This document shows positions 41,982-50,457 of a DNA stretch of 64,000 nucleotides, one piece after another. Both the position numbers and the translations under genes were made by a program. Numbering within the stretch: the stretch's first letter is position 1; every line of letters begins with the position of its first letter. The notes beneath the pieces are model-generated. The model had not been told where the DNA came from. It ran no database searches and saw only the letters and a list, made by a program, of their open reading frames with translations. Source of the DNA: an uncultured Lachnospiraceae bacterium. Lineage in GTDB: Bacteria; Bacillota; Clostridia; Lachnospirales; Lachnospiraceae. The stretch is taken from NCBI GenBank assembly GCA_902801515.1, contig CADCII010000007.1, forward strand, positions 46,388 through 110,387, in the 5' to 3' direction.

Positions 41982-44312
41982 ATGAAAGATAAGTATTACA
42001 CTCCGGCCGGGAAGAATATCTTTATGGTCATACAGTGCATCTGCGTTGCAGTGATCGTACTGAGCCTTCTGACAATAGAGTTCCGGCTGGACGGCACATT
42101 TGACATATCACAGCTCGGCCGCTCCTTCGAGGAGACGGCCGTATTTCTGCAGGACGCGGAGGAAACGATCCGGGACAAGGCTGACTGCAGCCGGAATATC
42201 GAGCTGTTCCAGACCGGCGGAGAGACCGACCTCAACAAAGAGATCGACATCCGTCAATATGTCCTGGGGGTCAGCGATGAGGCGAACCAGAATGAGAACC
42301 TGACTTACCGGCTCAGCGACCTGATCAATTACTACCCGGAACTGAAATCGCTCAAGACTGCTGTCGAATCGGTAGCAGACTCACAGGCAGAGAACGTGCC
42401 GGCGGGGGATTCGTGGGACCGCCTGGCGGAGGCGGCAGCGGACTGCGAATCGGTCCTCCCGTTATCCGGGAATACCCTGGCTGCCACTGCCAGAGCATCG
42501 TCCACGCCATACGAGATGCTTCTGGAATACTACAGGATGCTGATCCGGGTCTGTGAGGATATTCATGTCCGCTATCGTTCCTATGTTGAGGAAAATGAAA
42601 ACCCGGAGGGTTCCTCCAATCTGAAGGCTCCCAGCAATATCAGTTTCTACATAGAGAACACGCAGACCAAGAAGTCCTATACGAACCTTGGAGTGAACAG
42701 TGTTGCCACTGCAAGGGTTGCTATCGAGGAAGACCCGGAGCTCACCATGCTCTTTGACGGTGTCCGTACCCTGAACATCATGGTGGCCAATTCGGAAAAC
42801 ACATTGAACGCCCGCGCGGCTTCCTGGTTTATCGATACCGTATTCCTCGGGGCCAACGAGAGGGTAGTGATCGCGGTCGACCGCAGCTATCCCGTTGGCG
42901 ATGTACTGCGGGAGGACTATCTGGATTACCAGAGAAGAGAACCGGTGGTCATTGCAGCACTGATCATCACGATCCTGGCAGCTGCTCTGCTTCTTTTGTG
43001 TCTTGCAGGGAGTATCCTTACGACGGGAAGAAAGAACCGGTCTGAGCTTATCGGCCTGAAAGGATTTGACCTGATCCCGACCGAGATCGCAGCGGGAATC
43101 TGCGTGATCACCATGCTGCTCTGGTTCTACCTGTTCAGAAGTGTCCTGCGCTTCAGGATTTCAGCGCGCTTTTTCATGGCAGGCCGCGCTGCGTTCTGGG
43201 TCATTCTGTACTGGCTTGCTCTCATGTCTCTACTGAGCCTTGTCAGGCGGATAAAATGGAAGACGGTATGGCCCAACAGTGTCCTGAGCACAGTTGTCAG
43301 GGTCAGTGCCCAGGTCCTGGAAGCAAGAGTCACGTCCGCCAGGACACTGATTATATTCGCAGTATTCATGCTGGCGAATTTCCTCTTCCTGCGGTTCTTC
43401 GGAACGGTCGGCGTAGTGATCGTAATCGTTCTGGACCTGGCGATGCTGCTGTACCTGATGGCGGATCAGCTGGGCAAGGTGAGTGTCAGGGCAGGCCTGC
43501 GGGAACTGTCAGAAGGAAAACTGGATTACAGGATCGATACCACGCCGCTGACAGGCGACAGCCTTGAGATGGCGGAAGCGGTCAATGAGATGGGCGACGG
43601 CCTGCAGGAGGCGGTGGATTCCATCGTCCGGAGCGAGCGCCTGAAGGCAGAACTGATCACGAACGTCTCCCATGACCTCAAGACACCTCTTACTTCTATT
43701 ATTAATTATGTTGATCTGTTAAAGAGAGAAGATCTGCAGAATGAGAAGGCTGAGGAGTACATCGATATACTGGACCGCAAGTCCCAGAGGCTCAAGACCC
43801 TGATCGCCGACCTGATCGAAGCCAGCCGCATTAATTCCGGCAATGTGGAACTTGATATGACAGAGCTGGATCTCAGATCCATGGTGCAGATGGCAGCCGG
43901 AGAGTTTGAGGACAGATTTGAAGAATTGAGTCTGAAGGTTGAGTTCAGTGAGAAGATTCCGGGACAGAAACTGATGATCCGGGCAGACGGATCACAGCTG
44001 TGGAGAGTACTTGACAATCTGCTGAGCAATATCGTCAAGTATGCGAAGGAAGATTCTTCCGTCCGCATTACCCTGTCCGGCGAAGATGAGACAGCGTCTG
44101 TTTTATTTGAAAATGAATCCTCCGAGGAGCTTCTCAAGAGCGGTGAGGAGCTGGAAGAGCGCTTTGTGCGCGGTGACAGCAGCCGCAATTCGGAAGGCAG
44201 CGGTCTGGGCCTTTCGATCGCCGGAAGCCTTACAGAACTGATGGGCGGGACATTTGCCGTGACCACAGAAGGGACTATGTTCAGAGCCGAAGTGAAGTTC
44301 CCGATGCTGTGA
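41982..44312 (+). CDS. Multi-pass sensor histidine kinase
   Basis: A 776-residue kinase. One membrane helix near residues 13-34, an extracytoplasmic region of about 275 residues rich in acidic and helical segments (about 36-310), then five membrane helices between about 316 and 490, a HAMP-like linker, and the kinase core: H-box ITNVSHDLKTPLTSI (His near 563), N-box LWRVLDNLLSNIVKYA and G-box GSGLGLSIAGSLTELMGG. The ligand is unknown; the large outer domain suggests an extracellular signal. It forms a pair with the preceding regulator and the gene ends an operon before a weak hairpin. Confidence 0.92.
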   Translation: MKDKYYTPAGKNIFMVIQCICVAVIVLSLLTIEFRLDGTFDISQLGRSFEETAVFLQDAEETIRDKADCSRNIELFQTGGETDLNKEIDIRQYVLGVSDEANQNENLTYRLSDLINYYPELKSLKTAVESVADSQAENVPAGDSWDRLAEAAADCESVLPLSGNTLAATARASSTPYEMLLEYYRMLIRVCEDIHVRYRSYVEENENPEGSSNLKAPSNISFYIENTQTKKSYTNLGVNSVATARVAIEEDPELTMLFDGVRTLNIMVANSENTLNARAASWFIDTVFLGANERVVIAVDRSYPVGDVLREDYLDYQRREPVVIAALIITILAAALLLLCLAGSILTTGRKNRSELIGLKGFDLIPTEIAAGICVITMLLWFYLFRSVLRFRISARFFMAGRAAFWVILYWLALMSLLSLVRRIKWKTVWPNSVLSTVVRVSAQVLEARVTSARTLIIFAVFMLANFLFLRFFGTVGVVIVIVLDLAMLLYLMADQLGKVSVRAGLRELSEGKLDYRIDTTPLTGDSLEMAEAVNEMGDGLQEAVDSIVRSERLKAELITNVSHDLKTPLTSIINYVDLLKREDLQNEKAEEYIDILDRKSQRLKTLIADLIEASRINSGNVELDMTELDLRSMVQMAAGEFEDRFEELSLKVEFSEKIPGQKLMIRADGSQLWRVLDNLLSNIVKYAKEDSSVRITLSGEDETASVLFENESSEELLKSGEELEERFVRGDSSRNSEGSGLGLSIAGSLTELMGGTFAVTTEGTMFRAEVKFPML

Positions 44313-44357
44313 GAATCCGTCGATGGTGAAAGTTTAGTGAATTATGAAGCGCATCTC

Positions 44358-44386
44358 TTGCGGGAGCGGTCCAAACTCTATATTCT
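44358..44386 (+). promoter_or_regulatory. Possible promoter of the DUF5685 cluster
   Basis: TTGCGG (44358-44363), 17-base spacer, TATTCT (44381-44386), about 70 bases before the zinc-ribbon gene. A weak hairpin GGGCT/AGCCC (44403-44420) with GATTTTT lies between. Confidence 0.4.
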
Positions 44387-44457
44387 AGGATCATGTTATC
44401 CTGGGCTTAATATAGAGCCCGTTGATTTTTATCAATACTGTCAGAGGTGAGTCAAAA

Positions 44458-44859
44458 ATGAACTGGAGAGACCGTTTTAACAGATTTATGTACGGACGAT
44501 ACGGGCAGGATGACCTGTCCAGATTCCTCCTGATCGTGGCACTTGTCCTGCTGATCGCGAATCTGCTGTTCAGGCTGCCGGGAAGCGCGGTAGCCGTGCT
44601 TCTGATTCTGGGGTATAATTATTTCCGCATGTTTTCGCGCAATGTTCCCGCGCGGTACGCGGAGAACCAGAAGTTCCTGCAGCTCAAGGGCAGAGTGCTG
44701 GATTTCTTCAGAGGGAAGAAGAATCGTGCCGAAGATCTGAAGGAGAATCATATCTACCGCTGTCCGAAGTGCGGGCAGAAGATCCGGATCCCCAGAGGCA
44801 AGGGGATGATCGAGATCACCTGTCCGAAATGCAGAACGAAGTTCCGCAAGAGGAGCTGA
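44458..44859 (+). CDS. Small membrane protein with C-terminal zinc ribbon
   Basis: A 133-residue protein of unknown function. Residues 1-18 are basic, two hydrophobic stretches follow (LLIVALVLLIANLLF and AVAVLLILGYNYF, about 23-60), and the C-terminus is a zinc ribbon with two CPKC pairs (YRCPKCGQKIRIPRG and ITCPKCRTKFRKRS). The start at 44458 has GAGGTGAG upstream. It lies three bases before the DUF5685 gene and is followed by a J-domain gene. I do not recognise a named function; tethering of a nucleic-acid- or protein-binding ribbon to the membrane is inference. Confidence 0.8.
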   Translation: MNWRDRFNRFMYGRYGQDDLSRFLLIVALVLLIANLLFRLPGSAVAVLLILGYNYFRMFSRNVPARYAENQKFLQLKGRVLDFFRGKKNRAEDLKENHIYRCPKCGQKIRIPRGKGMIEITCPKCRTKFRKRS

Positions 44860-44862
44860 GCC

Positions 44863-45798
44863 ATGTTTGGGTATGTAACGGTCAATCGGCCGGAACTGAA
44901 AGTGAAAGAGCTGGAGCTGTACCGCAGTTATTACTGCGGTCTGTGTGCTGAGCTTCACAGAAGATACGGAAGAAAAGGCCAGCTGCTGCTGTCCTACGAC
45001 TGTACGTTTCTTCTGATCCTCCTGACGGGAACCTACGAGCCGAAGGAGACAGAGAAGCTGAGCAGATGCATCGTGCATCCTGCGATCGTGCACAGAGAGA
45101 CTTCCAGCCGGTTCACAGAGTACGCGGCAGACATGAATGTGCTGCTCGCCTGGCTCAAGGCGGCTGATGACTGGAGAGATGAACACAAACAGAGCGCGAA
45201 GCTGATGGCGATGCTTCTGCGCAGGGACTACCTGAAGATCCGTGAGATGTATCCCCGCCAGGAGAAGGCTGTCAGAGAGAATATCAAGGCTCTGTATCGA
45301 GAAGAAAAACGGCAGGCGAAGTGCGGGCACGATCCGGACAGTGCGGGAGCGGCCGACAGTGAGACGGTCTCCCGGATCCTGGAGAGGATCGACAAGACAG
45401 CCGGCTATACCGGACGGTTCCTCGGGGAACTGTGCGTGGTCGAAAACGACCGCTGGGCAGAAGACCTGAGAGGCACCGGATTCTACCTGGGGAAGTTCAT
45501 TTACCTGATCGACGCTTACGATGATCTGGAAGAAGACCGGAAGAGCGGGAATTACAATGTGCTTCTGGAGCTGGAGCGGGCAATCCCGGAGTCGTTTGAA
45601 GAATATGTGAAAGAGATCCTGCTGGATACGGCGGCCTGCTGCTGCAGAAGATTTGAGCGGCTCCCCATTGTGAAGGATGTGGAGCTTCTGCGCAACATTC
45701 TGTATTCCGGGATCTGGGTGAGATTCCACCAGATCCGCAGCGGGGAAGAAAGAGGGAAGAAGACACCGGCGTTCTGCGACAGGCCCTCACTGGGGTGA
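44863..45798 (+). CDS. DUF5685 family protein
   Basis: A 311-residue all-helical protein of the DUF5685 family, function unknown. Conserved marks are YRSYYCGLCAELHRRYGRKG and LLSYDCTFLLILL near the N-terminus, and LGKFIYLIDAYDDLEEDRKS near residue 210. The latter, an aspartate-rich DxxDDLEED segment on a helix, recalls the second aspartate motif of all-alpha isoprenoid/squalene synthases; whether the fold is shared is inference. The stop codon sits in the loop of an 11-bp hairpin. Neighbours on either side are the zinc-ribbon and J-domain genes, an arrangement I believe recurs in Lachnospiraceae. Confidence 0.8.
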   Translation: MFGYVTVNRPELKVKELELYRSYYCGLCAELHRRYGRKGQLLLSYDCTFLLILLTGTYEPKETEKLSRCIVHPAIVHRETSSRFTEYAADMNVLLAWLKAADDWRDEHKQSAKLMAMLLRRDYLKIREMYPRQEKAVRENIKALYREEKRQAKCGHDPDSAGAADSETVSRILERIDKTAGYTGRFLGELCVVENDRWAEDLRGTGFYLGKFIYLIDAYDDLEEDRKSGNYNVLLELERAIPESFEEYVKEILLDTAACCCRRFERLPIVKDVELLRNILYSGIWVRFHQIRSGEERGKKTPAFCDRPSLG

Positions 45799-45811
45799 TA
45801 CCCCAGTGAGG
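45785..45811 (+). terminator. Perfect hairpin with the DUF5685 stop codon in its loop
   Basis: CCTCACTGGGG (45785-45795), loop TGATA, CCCCAGTGAGG (45801-45811). The TGA stop is 45796-45798. No U tract follows, so it may slow or pause rather than end transcription. Confidence 0.6.
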
Positions 45812-45824
45812 TGTGGGTCTCGCC

Positions 45825-45960
45825 TCCGGCTCGGTCGTTGCTGAACGGTCGCCGCTGGCGACCAGCAACTCCGGCGGATGCCACAACCGCGCAGTGGAAA
45901 GCCGCTAAAGCGGCCGCGCGGCCGGGCGCAAGTACGCCGATGGCGTACTTGAATTTATCG
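45825..45960. repeat. GC-rich hairpin cluster before the J-domain gene
   Basis: Three further dyads in 135 bases: GTTGCTG..GGTCGCC/GGCGACC..AGCAAC (about 45837-45870), GCCGC/GCGGC (near 45905) and CAAGTACGCC/GGCGTACTTG (about 45930-45953). Base composition is richer in GC than the flanking genes. Confidence 0.5.
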
Positions 45961-45991
45961 TTAAGCGAACAGATAGTACAGGGGAAGGCAG

Positions 45992-46696
45992 ATGAGAGAT
46001 CCGTATGATGTCCTTGGGGTTCCCAGGAATGCGTCAGATGATGAGATCAAGAAGGCATACAGGACACTGAGCCGGAAGTATCATCCTGACGCGAACATCA
46101 ATAATCCGAATAAGGCGCAGGCTGAGGAAAAGTTCAAGGAAGTCCAGGAGGCATATGACGTCCTCCAGAACGGGAAGACCGGGTACGGGCCGGGCAGCAG
46201 CTACGGTTCTGGCTACAGTTCCGGCAGCTACGGACAGGGTTCGTACGGCGGGTTCTACGATGGATTCGGGCCGTTCGGCTTCGGAGGCTCCGGTTCCTAC
46301 GGACAGGGCCGGCAGCAGGCGCAGAGTGAGAGCGATATCCATATGCAGGCTGCGGCCAATTACATAAACAGCCGGCATTTCGCAGAGGCGTTAAATGTTC
46401 TGAACAGTATAAAGGACCGTGACGCCCGCTGGTACTATCTGAGCGCAGTCGCCAACGCCGGGTCCGGCAATAACGTGATGGCCCGTCAGATGGCCCAGAC
46501 AGCGGCGCAGATGGAGCCCGACAATATGATGTACCGGCAGTATCTCAGCCAGCTTGAAGGCGGCGGCAGCTGGTACCAGGGAATGGGCAACTATTACGGA
46601 GCCCCGATGGAGACCGACTCGGATATGTGCACCAGACTGTGTCTTGCGAATCTGCTCTGCGGTGTATGCGGACCGGGAGCGTGCTGCTGCATATGA
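45992..46696 (+). CDS. J-domain protein with Gly-rich linker and Cys-rich tail
   Basis: A 234-residue DnaJ-like cochaperone. Residues 1-60 form a J-domain ([33 protein letters not shown], with the HPD motif that activates Hsp70). A Gly/Ser/Tyr-rich linker (about 62-110) leads to a TPR-like helical part ([34 protein letters not shown]), and the protein ends in [22 protein letters not shown], seven or more cysteines. It lacks the zinc-finger and client-binding domains of DnaJ proper. AGGGGAAGGC precedes the ATG. The role is unknown; the neighbours suggest a shared process with DUF5685. Confidence 0.85.
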   Translation: MRDPYDVLGVPRNASDDEIKKAYRTLSRKYHPDANINNPNKAQAEEKFKEVQEAYDVLQNGKTGYGPGSSYGSGYSSGSYGQGSYGGFYDGFGPFGFGGSGSYGQGRQQAQSESDIHMQAAANYINSRHFAEALNVLNSIKDRDARWYYLSAVANAGSGNNVMARQMAQTAAQMEPDNMMYRQYLSQLEGGGSWYQGMGNYYGAPMETDSDMCTRLCLANLLCGVCGPGACCCI

Positions 46697-46780
46697 CCGG
46701 ATCGGCGGACATGGACATGGCCGCCGGGAATTGGTAAAATATAAATGGGTCTATCAATTCTGAGATTCGGAGGTGGAGAG

Positions 46781-47395
46781 ATGGCAGGAAGAGATATCAT
46801 TACGATCGGAAGACAGTTCGGAAGCGGCGGACATGAAGTCGGAAGAAGACTCGCGGCGGAACTGGGGCTTACGCTCTACGACAAAGAATTACTGAAAATG
46901 GTAGCGCAGGAGAGCAATATCTGTGAGCAGGTCCTCGAGGACTATGACGAGAAGCCGACCGGCAGCCTGCTCTATTCAATCATGATGGATATCTATCCAT
47001 CCATGAATTATGTAGGAAGCACACTGCAGCAGCAGGTCCATCAGGCACAGTACGACACCATCATGAAGATCGGCCAGAAGGGCGGCTGCGTGATCGTCGG
47101 AAGAGCCGCCGACTATATCCTCCGGGACAACCCGCGCCTGACCAGCGTATTTATCCATGCGGATGATGAGTTCCGCGCGAAGAGGATCATGGAATATGAG
47201 CATATCAGCAAGGAGAAAGCTCTGGATATGATCACAAAGGCGGACAAGAAGAGGGCATCCTTCTACAATTTCCAGACGGAGAAGAAGTGGGGCCATGCAT
47301 CTTCGTACAACCTGACGGTCGATACCGGCGCACTCGGGATCGACGGATGCGTCACACTGATCCGCAGGTATCTTGAACTGAAGAATTCCAGATGA
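46781..47395 (+). CDS. Cytidylate kinase-like protein
   Basis: A 204-residue P-loop kinase of the cytidylate-kinase-like family (Cytidylate_kin2). IITIGRQFGSGGHEVGRRLAAELGLTLYDKELL holds the nucleotide loop (GRQFGSGG), then GGCVIVGRAADYIL and VFIHADDEFRAKRIMEYE. The family is widespread in gut Clostridia and the substrate is uncertain; canonical Cmk differs in sequence. The ATG at 46781 follows GGAGGTGGAG. It stands alone between the J-domain gene and ftsH copy 2. Confidence 0.85.
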   Translation: MAGRDIITIGRQFGSGGHEVGRRLAAELGLTLYDKELLKMVAQESNICEQVLEDYDEKPTGSLLYSIMMDIYPSMNYVGSTLQQQVHQAQYDTIMKIGQKGGCVIVGRAADYILRDNPRLTSVFIHADDEFRAKRIMEYEHISKEKALDMITKADKKRASFYNFQTEKKWGHASSYNLTVDTGALGIDGCVTLIRRYLELKNSR

Positions 47396-47481
47396 CAGGA
47401 CGGATTCATATATCTATCCGTTTATCTGATGGTTTATCTTAATAATTCTATATTAAGTTTAGAAAGAACAGGCAGCAAACT

Positions 47482-49479
47482 ATGAATGATAACAACCGGA
47501 ATGACCAGAAGGGGAATCCCAATCAGAACCGGAATCACTCGACCGTATTGATCTTCATGATCGTGACGCTGGTCACATTGGTCCTGATGAGTATTGTCAA
47601 TCGGGCAATGAATGACTCCACATCGATGGAGATCACCTACGACCAGTTCCTTGACCTTCTGGATCAGAATCTGATCGATTCAGTTACAGTCGACACAGAC
47701 AAGCTGACGATCGTTACGAAGAAGCAGGGACTCGCAGCCCAGGGCGTGGAGATGACCTACTACACCGGAAGGATCAACGACCCGAACCTGGTGGAGCGTC
47801 TCGACTCGGCCAATGTCGAATTCAAGGAAAAGATCCCGGATAACACAACGAGTCTTATCCTGAACGTGGTGCTGAGTTTCGCCCCGCTGATCCTGATCTG
47901 GATCCTGATGGGCGTAGTTTTGCGGAGGATGTCGGGATCCGGAGGCATGATGGGCGTTGGCAAGAGCCGCGCGAAGATGTACATGCAGTCCGAGACCGGA
48001 GTGACGTTCAAGGATGTCGCGGGACAGGATGAGGCAAAGGAATCCCTCCAGGAAACGGTAGAGTTCCTGGAGCATCCGGAGAAATACGCAGATATCGGAG
48101 CCAAACTTCCGAAGGGCTGCCTTCTCGTCGGACCTCCCGGAACCGGCAAGACCCTTCTTGCGAAGGCGGTCGCAGGCGAAGCCCATGTACCGTTCTTCTC
48201 CCTTACAGGTTCTGATTTCGTAGAGATGTTTGTCGGCGTCGGCGCAAGCCGCGTGAGAGACCTGTTCGACGAAGCCAAGAAGAACGCTCCGTGCATCATC
48301 TTCATTGATGAGATCGACGCGATCGGCAAGAGCAGAAATGCCGGCGGATACGGCGGCAATGACGAGCGTGAGCAGACACTGAACCAGCTGCTGTCCGAGA
48401 TGGACGGATTCGATACCTCCAAGGGTCTCCTGATCCTGGCTGCGACAAACCGTCCGGAAGTCCTGGATCCGGCGCTGCTGCGTCCGGGAAGGTTTGACCG
48501 CAGAGTCACTGTTGAGAAGCCGGACCTGCAGGGACGTATCGATGTCCTCAAGGTCCATGCCAAGAACGTACATCTGGATGACACCGTAGACCTCAAGGAG
48601 ATCGCCCTGTCCACATCCGGAGCCGTCGGTTCCGATCTGGCCAACATGATCAATGAGGCAGCCATCCTTGCAGTCAAGAACCAGCGTGCGGCGGTCAGTC
48701 AGAAAGATCTGCTGGAAGCGGTTGAACTGGTCCTGGTCGGCAAGGAGAAGAAGAACCGGATCCTCTCCAGAGAAGAGCGCCGGATCGTCTCTTACCACGA
48801 AGTCGGACACGCACTCGTCTCCGCACTGCAGAAGCATTCGGAGCCGGTGCAGAAGATCACAATCGTCCCCAGAACAATGGGCGCTCTCGGATATGTCATG
48901 AATGTTCCGGAAGAGGAGAAATACCTCAATACCGAAGCAGAGATCAGGGCAATGCTGGTAGAGTTTGTGGCAGGACGCGCAGCGGAAGAGATCGTGTTCA
49001 ATACTGTAACGACCGGTGCCGCCAACGATATCGAGAAGGCGACCAGGGTCGCCAGGGCAATGGTCACCCAGTACGGCATGAGCGAAAAGTTCGGACTTGC
49101 CCAGCTGGAATCGCCTGCAAGCCAGTACCTGGATGACGGCAGGATCGTGATGAACTGCTCCGACGCGACAGCGGCTGAAGTAGACCATGAGGTCATCCGC
49201 ATCCTGAAAGAATCCTATGACCAGGCTAAGAAACTCCTGTCAGAGCACAGAGAGGCAATGAACCGCATCGCCGAGTACCTGATCGAGAAAGAGACCATCA
49301 CCGGCAAGCAGTTCATGGATCTGTTCTACGAAGTGGAAGGGATCGACCCCGCCGAGGCGAAGAAAGAAGCCCGCATCCAGGAGAATCCTTCCGGTGAGAA
49401 AGAAGAGATTCCGGAGCCGGAAGAGCCTGCAGAAGAGAAAAATGATACTCCGATTCACGAGAATCCTGCTGAGGAATGA
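47482..49479 (+). CDS. ftsH: ATP-dependent zinc metalloprotease FtsH, copy 2
   Basis: A 665-residue second FtsH. A polar N-terminus precedes membrane helix 1 ([18 protein letters not shown]), a small outer domain and helix 2 ([23 protein letters not shown]). Walker A is GPPGTGKT (about residue 217), Walker [13 protein letters not shown], and the zinc site HEVGH (about 439; HESGH in copy 1). The C-terminal tail of about 50 residues is strongly acidic and proline-rich ([15 protein letters not shown]), absent from copy 1. It is not next to tilS-hpt and is probably a lineage duplication with its own substrates or adaptors. Confidence 0.94.
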   Translation: MNDNNRNDQKGNPNQNRNHSTVLIFMIVTLVTLVLMSIVNRAMNDSTSMEITYDQFLDLLDQNLIDSVTVDTDKLTIVTKKQGLAAQGVEMTYYTGRINDPNLVERLDSANVEFKEKIPDNTTSLILNVVLSFAPLILIWILMGVVLRRMSGSGGMMGVGKSRAKMYMQSETGVTFKDVAGQDEAKESLQETVEFLEHPEKYADIGAKLPKGCLLVGPPGTGKTLLAKAVAGEAHVPFFSLTGSDFVEMFVGVGASRVRDLFDEAKKNAPCIIFIDEIDAIGKSRNAGGYGGNDEREQTLNQLLSEMDGFDTSKGLLILAATNRPEVLDPALLRPGRFDRRVTVEKPDLQGRIDVLKVHAKNVHLDDTVDLKEIALSTSGAVGSDLANMINEAAILAVKNQRAAVSQKDLLEAVELVLVGKEKKNRILSREERRIVSYHEVGHALVSALQKHSEPVQKITIVPRTMGALGYVMNVPEEEKYLNTEAEIRAMLVEFVAGRAAEEIVFNTVTTGAANDIEKATRVARAMVTQYGMSEKFGLAQLESPASQYLDDGRIVMNCSDATAAEVDHEVIRILKESYDQAKKLLSEHREAMNRIAEYLIEKETITGKQFMDLFYEVEGIDPAEAKKEARIQENPSGEKEEIPEPEEPAEEKNDTPIHENPAEE

Positions 49480-49530
49480 CAGGCAAAAATACCTGAAGTT
49501 CGCCATTTCGCCGAATATTCAGACCGCGGC

Positions 49531-49559
49531 TTGACAGGAGGTATTCTCTGGAGTACCAT
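49531..49559 (+). promoter_or_regulatory. Possible promoter of the PAP2 gene
   Basis: TTGACA (49531-49536), 17-base spacer, TACCAT (49554-49559), about 65 bases before the start codon. Confidence 0.4.
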
Positions 49560-49623
49560 CTGCAATGTTGAGATCAGTAAGAGGAAGAATATTCAGAGAT
49601 AAGCGAAGGCAGTAAGCAGAATT

Positions 49624-50334
49624 ATGAACGGAAAGGGCAGGAAAATAATAGAAACATGCCGTACACACCGGCACGCATACTGGATTCTTCTGTATGTTGC
49701 GATCTATATGATCGGTTTTAATGTGCTGGAGAACGCAGGACACGTACATTATCACATCATTCACACATGGCTGGATGATCAGATTCCGTTCTGCGAATAC
49801 TTCATCATTCCCTATTTCCTGTGGTTCGGCTTTAACGTAGCTGTTGTGACCTGGATCGTATTCAAGGGAACAGTGCAGGAGACCTACAAGGTATCGGCTG
49901 TCCTGATGACAGGAATGATGATCTTCCTTGTTGTGTCAGCGATCTATCCGAACAGACTGGATCTGCGCCCTGACTATGTGGATACAAGCAATATCTGCGG
50001 CATACTGGTCTCATTCCTCTATAAGACGGATACGCCGACCAACGTACTGCCCAGCATCCATGTATTCAACACCATGGTACTGTGCTTTGCGGTTCACGGC
50101 AACAAGGAACTTCAGAAAAGGAAACTGCTGACCCTCTCATCCGACATTCTGGGTGTGCTGATCGTTCTTTCCACCATGTTCCTGAAGCAGCATTCCGTAA
50201 TTGACGTATCACTGGGTCTTGTCATGAGCGTCATGCTCCAGATGATCGGAGACAGGATCTTCGAGACTCCGGCAGAGACTGCACTGGCAGGAGAACGTGC
50301 CTACGGAAGGCGTTCCGGACAGGTAACAGATTGA
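49624..50334 (+). CDS. PAP2-family membrane phosphatase
   Basis: A 236-residue integral membrane protein with about six helices. The PAP2 phosphatase motifs are visible late in the sequence: LPSIHVFNTMVLCFAVH (residues 138-154) and STMFLKQHSVIDVSLG (about 180-195, His and Asp of the catalytic triad); the first motif is degenerate. Such enzymes dephosphorylate phosphatidic acid, undecaprenyl pyrophosphate or related lipids. Close relatives in Clostridia are annotated as phosphatidic acid phosphatases; the substrate here is open. A strong terminator follows. Confidence 0.83.
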   Translation: MNGKGRKIIETCRTHRHAYWILLYVAIYMIGFNVLENAGHVHYHIIHTWLDDQIPFCEYFIIPYFLWFGFNVAVVTWIVFKGTVQETYKVSAVLMTGMMIFLVVSAIYPNRLDLRPDYVDTSNICGILVSFLYKTDTPTNVLPSIHVFNTMVLCFAVHGNKELQKRKLLTLSSDILGVLIVLSTMFLKQHSVIDVSLGLVMSVMLQMIGDRIFETPAETALAGERAYGRRSGQVTD

Positions 50335-50358
50335 CAACCGATTATGATTTCATTTACG

Positions 50359-50391
50359 ATGCACAGAGACGAAAGCCTCTGTGCATTCTTT
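50359..50391 (+). terminator. Terminator after the PAP2 gene
   Basis: ATGCACAGAG (50359-50368) pairs with CTCTGTGCAT (50377-50386), followed by TCTTTT. A GC dyad CGCGAC/GTCGCG (50410-50432) lies just beyond, in the uvrC leader. Confidence 0.85.
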
Positions 50392-50457
50392 TACGCGAAA
50401 ACTACATAACGCGACCGAGCGACGAAGTCGCGAGGTGCACGTGGCGGAAGGAAAACT

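Noticed and set aside
47680-49188. 502-codon minus-strand open frame opposite ftsH copy 2
   Set aside because: Shadow of a strongly conserved gene; composition (His, Asp, Leu rich) is that of an antisense frame.
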